Part shown: piece by piece, positions 4,551 to 5,198 of the stretch | How positions within the stretch are numbered: position 1 is the first letter of the stretch | How the letters are laid out: every line of letters starts with the position of its first letter | From: Clostridia bacterium | GTDB lineage: Bacteria; Bacillota; Clostridia; Christensenellales; UBA1242 | Assembly: GCA_023228225.1 (NCBI GenBank) | Contig: JALOBO010000117.1 | Location: 1-5,198, forward strand | DNA length: 5,198 bases | Reading direction: 5' to 3' | Notes under the pieces: generated by a model | Seen by the model: only the letters and a program-made list of their open reading frames with translations | What the model was told of the DNA's origin: nothing | The model's database searches: none | Translations under genes and position numbers: made by a program

Positions 4551-5198
4551 ATGGTCCTTCCTGTGATTTATGATTCGATCCCTAAAGAAATCAAATCCGT
4601 TGATAATTGGGTATTATGGAGACTTGAAGAAAGGGATGGTAAAAATACTAAAATCCCATATCAGAGAAACGGAAAACGGGCAGATTCAACAGACCCTGAT
4701 ACATGGGACAAATACGAATTCATAGAATCTACCCGTGTAAAAAGTGACGGGATAGGATTTGTTTTCTCAGAAGATACCGGAATAATGGGGATAGATTGGG
4801 ACAAAGCAAGGGACCCTGTAACCGGAGAATGGAATCCAGAAGTATTTGAAGAAATTTTAAGTTTAGGCTCATATGCTGAGCTTTCCCAAAGTGGAACCGG
4901 GGCGCATGTTCTCATTAAAGGGAAGATCCCAGGCGATAGAAAAAGAAAAGGCAATATTGAGATGTATTCAAAAGCCCGTTTCTTTGTGGTCACAGGTCAT
5001 CATATCGAGGAAACTCCAGAGAAGATAAAAGAGAATCAGGAAGCTATCAATAAACTGTATGAAAAGAGGTTCGGAGCGGATAAGAAGGAAGATAAGAACA
5101 GTAAACCCGTTAAGGAACCAGATAAGAAAATCCGAAGTCCTCCCCAACCGGATGAAGTAATTCTTCAGCAATGCAGGGAAGCTGCAAATAAAGAGAAA
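4551..5198 (+). CDS. primase-polymerase (archaeo-eukaryotic primase superfamily), 3' partial
   Basis: From ATG 4551 the frame stays open to the right edge, giving the first 216 residues. The N-terminal pattern P-x-E-I-K-S-V-D-N-W-V-L-W-R...K-x-P-Y (11-37) followed by D-P-D-T-W (48-52) and D-G-I-G-F-V-F (66-72) is typical of the plasmid/phage primase-polymerases related to phage NrS-1 polymerase. Metal-binding candidates are D82 and D84 in G-I-D-W-D (motif I), H119 in S-G-T-G-A-H-V (motif II), and E137 in I-E-M-Y, followed by R-F-F-V-V-T-G (143-149). These enzymes make primers and extend DNA, usually with a C-terminal helicase in the same chain, here beyond the window. Residues ~178-200 form a Lys/Glu/Pro-rich linker. 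The stop of the previous gene lies 2 bases before the ATG, so it is the third gene of a coupled operon. It is the likely replication initiator/primase of the element. Confidence 0.85.
   Translation, partial: MVLPVIYDSIPKEIKSVDNWVLWRLEERDGKNTKIPYQRNGKRADSTDPDTWDKYEFIESTRVKSDGIGFVFSEDTGIMGIDWDKARDPVTGEWNPEVFEEILSLGSYAELSQSGTGAHVLIKGKIPGDRKRKGNIEMYSKARFFVVTGHHIEETPEKIKENQEAINKLYEKRFGADKKEDKNSKPVKEPDKKIRSPPQPDEVILQQCREAANKEK

Noticed and set aside
4661..5171. Two - strand frames of 110 and 67 codons opposite the primase gene.
   Set aside because: The + strand frame carries clear primase-polymerase motifs throughout, so these are shadows.

Overview
The window reads as part of an archaeal mobile genetic element (plasmid, integrated conjugative-type element or virus), most likely from a methanogen or related euryarchaeon. 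The pointers are a truncated VirB4-type ATPase, a truncated primase-polymerase of the kind found on archaeal and phage replicons, a small ribbon-helix-helix regulator, AT-rich TATA-like boxes upstream of genes, oligo-T tracts instead of strong GC-rich terminators, and good Shine-Dalgarno sites. The archaeal assignment is inference; there is no rRNA, tRNA or host marker gene. All convincing genes lie on the + strand. No transposase, integrase, CRISPR array, tRNA or rRNA was seen.

Region 1 (2-3412) is the end of a compact operon. It holds the VirB4-like ATPase (5' end outside the window), a gene overlapping its end by 11 bases for a protein with a PD-(D/E)xK-like acidic pattern, an unrecognised 162-residue protein that starts directly after the previous stop codon, and a small lipoprotein. 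An ATPase, a nuclease-like partner and a lipoprotein together suggest a DNA-transfer or pilus-type secretion module. A pyrimidine/T-rich tract follows it.

Region 2 (3413-3764) is a 352-base AT-rich intergenic stretch with several short inverted repeats and TATA-like boxes. It ends in a nested palindrome that overlaps the promoter of the next gene. Region 3 (3765-3929) is a 54-codon ribbon-helix-helix gene that probably binds that palindrome and represses itself. Region 4 (3930-4193) is non-coding: a purine-rich tract, a strong TATA-like box, a small hairpin-forming unit with a 7-codon ORF and a terminator-like hairpin, then an inverted repeat whose right arm covers a ribosome binding site.

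Region 5 (4194 to the right edge) is a second operon of two tiny unrecognised genes (74 and 42 codons) translationally packed against a primase-polymerase gene that runs off the window. A plausible overall reading is a replication module (primase, small partners, RHH regulator and possible origin-like intergenic DNA) next to a transfer module. No relaxase or VirD4-type coupling protein is visible here.
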